NCBI GenBank assembly: GCA_028456385.1
Contig: JALNQF010000182.1
Coordinates: 1-64,000, forward strand
From: Ophiosphaerella korrae
Lineage: Eukaryota; Ascomycota; Dothideomycetes; Pleosporales; Phaeosphaeriaceae
Direction: 5' to 3'
DNA: 64,000 nucleotides
Shown: piece by piece, positions 61,101 through 64,000 of the stretch
Layout of the letters: each line of letters opens with the position of its first letter
Position numbering within the stretch: position 1 is the stretch's first letter
Made by a program: the position numbers and the translations under genes
Notes under the pieces: generated by a model
The model's database searches: none
The model's input: the letters and a program-made list of their open reading frames with translations, nothing else
What the model was told of the DNA's origin: nothing

Positions 61101-64000
61101 GAAAAACTAACGCAATTATAAACAAGAACTAATACCCCTTACTATAAATTAATAAAATATAAAATAAGCTATAGAAGGTAAAAATCTTTACAAAGCTAGA
61201 TATCTAAAACGCCTACTATTAAATTAGAATTAAAGAAGGTAATAAATAGAAAACAGCGTTTAGAATATAATATAAACTACTTAAATACCTAGTTATACTC
61301 TTTAGATTAACAAATTTACTAGTAGCCTTCTAAGAAAGAATTAATATAGTACTAAGAGAGTACTTAGACGTATTTATATTTATATACCTAGATAACATCC
61401 TTATATTCTTAGAAATAGAAGAAGAATACGTATAATATATACACAAAGTACTAGAAAAACTAGTAGAAAATAAACTATTTCTTAAAATAAGAAAATGCGA
61501 ATTCTATATAAAAAAATAGAATTCCTTAGATTTATTATAGAACTAGGAAAAATTAAAATTAACCTAGAAAAGATTAAGCTAATTAATAAATAGCTAATAC
61601 CTAAGAACTTAAAAGGGTACAATAATTTTATAGGTTAGTAAACTTCTATAGGAAGTTAATAATAGGATAGTCTAAAGATATAGAACTAATAACTAAACTT
61701 ATAAAGAAGGATACGCTATTTAAAGAGATAAAAGAATATAACAAGGTATTTAAATAAATAAAAAGAAAGTTTATAGAAAACCTAGTTATTAGAATATATA
61801 ACCTAGACCTACTAGTAATAGTAAAAACAGACGCGTCTAACATAGTCTATAGAATAGTACTAATACAAGAAGACCTAAAGACTAAAAAGGAGTACTTAGT
61901 TAAATACTTTTCTAAGAAAATAAAACTAGTACAACTTAACTACTTAATCTATAATAAAGAGATACTAGTAATCTACAAAGTATTTAAATAATAGAGAGTA
62001 TACTTATAAGGAGTAAAATTACTAAATAATAGTTTATATAGATTATAAGAATATTATAAGATTTATAATAAACAAGGATTTATTATAACGCTATATAAGA
62101 TAGTAGGAATTCCTATTAATATTTAATATAGAAATTATATATACTAAAGACAAAGATAATTAATTTATAGACACTTTAAGTAGAAGACTAGACTTATAAA
62201 AAGAAGTAAAAGCAACTAGTATAGTTCTAGTCTAGAATAAAGAAGGACACTTAGTCCTAAATATACCTAAAATAGCTACTATATATAAATAAACAAGTAG
62301 CGAGCTAGATAACTAGATTTAGAAAATAATACAAGAAATATCTAAAGAAATAGAGAAACTAGAAATCTTAGAAGGATTTGTACAAGCCTATAGAAGAATA
62401 TATATCCTAAAGAAAATCTAAAAAGAGTTTGTACAATAATTCTACAAATTACTAGTATATAGACAATAAGGAATTAATAAAACCCTAGATAGACTACTAT
62501 AAGACTACTATATCCTAAAAGTAAGACAACTAGTAATAGAAGTACTATAGGACTATATAGAGTATTATAAAAATAAATATAAAAGATACGTACTATATAG
62601 AATATTATAACAAGTAGAAGTACTAAAATAACTATAGAGAGTTATTATAATAGACTTTATTATAAAATTACTAAAGTCTAAGTGATTAATATTAGGAATT
62701 AAATATAATAGAATTATAACAATATTAGATAAGCTTATAAAGTACTTATACTTTAGACTATATAAAGAAAAAAGTAGGATAAAGGTTACTATATACAAGG
62801 TTCTAGGAACTATAATTAGCTAATATAGTATTCTAGATAAGATTATTATAGATAAAGATATAAGGTTTATATTAAAACTATAGGGAACGATAATAGTATA
62901 AATAGGAGTATAGTATTAAATATTAATAGCGTATTATCTATAAATAGATAGATAATTAGAACGTATAAACTAAATAGTAGAATAATACTTAAGATACTAC
63001 CTTAACTATAACTAGAACAATTAGGTACAACTACTACCTATAGTATAGTTAGTATACAACAGCGCAAAGAATATAGTAATAAGAGTATTACTTTTCTTTA
63101 TAAACTATAGATTTAACTCTAATACTTACTAGATACTAAGAAATATAGAATCTTAGTCTCTAAGAAGAGAAAACCTTGTAAATAGACTAAAAGATATACA
63201 CGACTAACTTAAATAGGATATAGAGTTACTATAAAATTATATAGTAAAATACTATAATAAAAAATACTAAGAAGGACTTTAATTTAGAGAAAGAGAAAAA
63301 GTATAGTTAGTTAAAAAAAACGTAAAAAGTAAATAACCTAGCTTAAAACTAGATTACGTAAAAATTAGACTATATATAATTAAGAAGAAGATTATACTAG
63401 TTATATTTAAACTAAAGCTACTAAGTAAAATAAGGATACATCTAACCTTGTACGTAGTACTACTAGAAAAAGTACTACAAGAAGTAGAACTACTAGTATA
63501 CGAAGTAGATATATATAGAGAATAAGAAGAATAAGAAGTTAAAGAAATCTTATAGTACTAATTCTATAATACAAGAAACTACTACTTAGTAAAATAGATA
63601 GGAATAGATAGGAAAGGGCAACTATAGGGAGATATATAGGAACTAGAAGATAACCTTAATTACTTTAAGAAACTAGAGGAGTTCTAAAATTAAAACCCTC
63701 TAGATTGCCTTATAGTAAACTAAGAAAATCGACGTTACTACTACTAGATAGAAAGGCGATAGGAATACCTAATATAATAGGAGTAAGAGTAGACTCTATA
63801 ATAGCCTTAAAATTAAACTTAGACTCTATATAAGTAGCTTATACAATAGACTTCTTATTATTTAAGGCCTTTATCTTATAAAGATAAACTAAGTAGGTAT
63901 AATTTTCTACTTATATACTTAGAATCTAGTTATATTCCTTTTTAGCCTCTACAATCTATCTATATAGTTTATCTTAAGTATAGTTAATAGCTCTCCCTAT

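Larger units (their letters stand above)
43968..64000 (+). mobile_element. Sense Gypsy-A element carrying two nested elements, runs off the window
   Basis: Its 5' LTR is in two parts (43968-44401 and 58167-58192, total 460 nt), split by a Copia-B element. The internal region, from 58193, has gag, two Cys knuckles (about 59160-59280), protease (about 60480), reverse transcriptase (about 61000-61700), RNase H (about 61790-62100), integrase (about 62340-63200) and chromodomain (about 63530-63690). It is heavily RIP-mutated. Short open frames at 61646-61843 and 62565-62798 are antisense and by chance. The 3' LTR is not in the window. Confidence 0.85.

Noticed and set aside
61646..61843. 65-codon minus-strand open frame
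   Set aside because: It is opposite to the reverse transcriptase/RNase H region of the sense Gypsy.
62565..62798. 77-codon minus-strand open frame
   Set aside because: It is opposite to the integrase region of the sense Gypsy and has no domain.
1..64000. tRNA or rRNA genes
   Set aside because: I looked for cloverleaf-like GC-rich stretches and conserved rRNA motifs and recognised none; a tRNAscan run would settle it.

Overview
The window comes from a filamentous ascomycete (Pezizomycotina). Genes have short introns (47-74 nt) with GT-AG or GC-AG borders. Two-thirds of the DNA is very AT-rich and full of TpA. In retroelement reading frames it shows the CpA-to-TpA changes expected of repeat-induced point mutation (RIP): Gln, Trp and His codons have become TAA, TAG and TAY. 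The alternation of AT-rich repeat blocks with a GC-balanced gene island resembles the AT-isochore genomes of some Dothideomycetes. The class is an inference.

Layout: (1) 1-11951 is a mosaic of RIP-degraded Copia and Gypsy/chromovirus fragments. (2) 11952-12872 is a transition into the island. (3) 12873-26753 is the island, with seven supported genes plus one doubtful ORF: an enolase-superfamily sugar-acid dehydratase, a CocE/NonD hydrolase, a LigB-type extradiol dioxygenase, a ketopantoate-reductase-like enzyme, a cysteine-less ALDH-like membrane protein, a transcription factor with two C2H2 fingers and a Zn2Cys6 cluster, and an FAD aromatic monooxygenase. (4) 27508-34955 is a complete antisense Gypsy element, with matching 436-bp LTRs and TATAG target duplications; a young solo LTR sits inside its left LTR. 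(5) 34956-37197 is unassigned RIP DNA. (6) 37198-64000 is a deep nest. An antisense Copia is cut by an antisense Gypsy, which is cut by a sense Gypsy; that carries a second Copia inside its 5' LTR, and the second Copia holds a further full-length Gypsy in its reverse transcriptase.

The island genes read together as an accessory catabolic cluster: ring hydroxylation, extradiol ring opening, hydrolysis or reduction of products, and a dedicated regulator. No polyketide synthase, NRPS, terpene cyclase or transporter was seen. The substrate is unknown. A CGG-N7-CCG palindrome lies in the divergent hydrolase/dioxygenase promoter, and GC-rich inverted repeats lie just upstream of the regulator start. 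Exon-intron models were built by hand from splice signals and family continuity; five genes have complete models that keep frame through every junction, and two are intronless. Retroelement boundaries marked as having target duplications are exact; the others are approximate.
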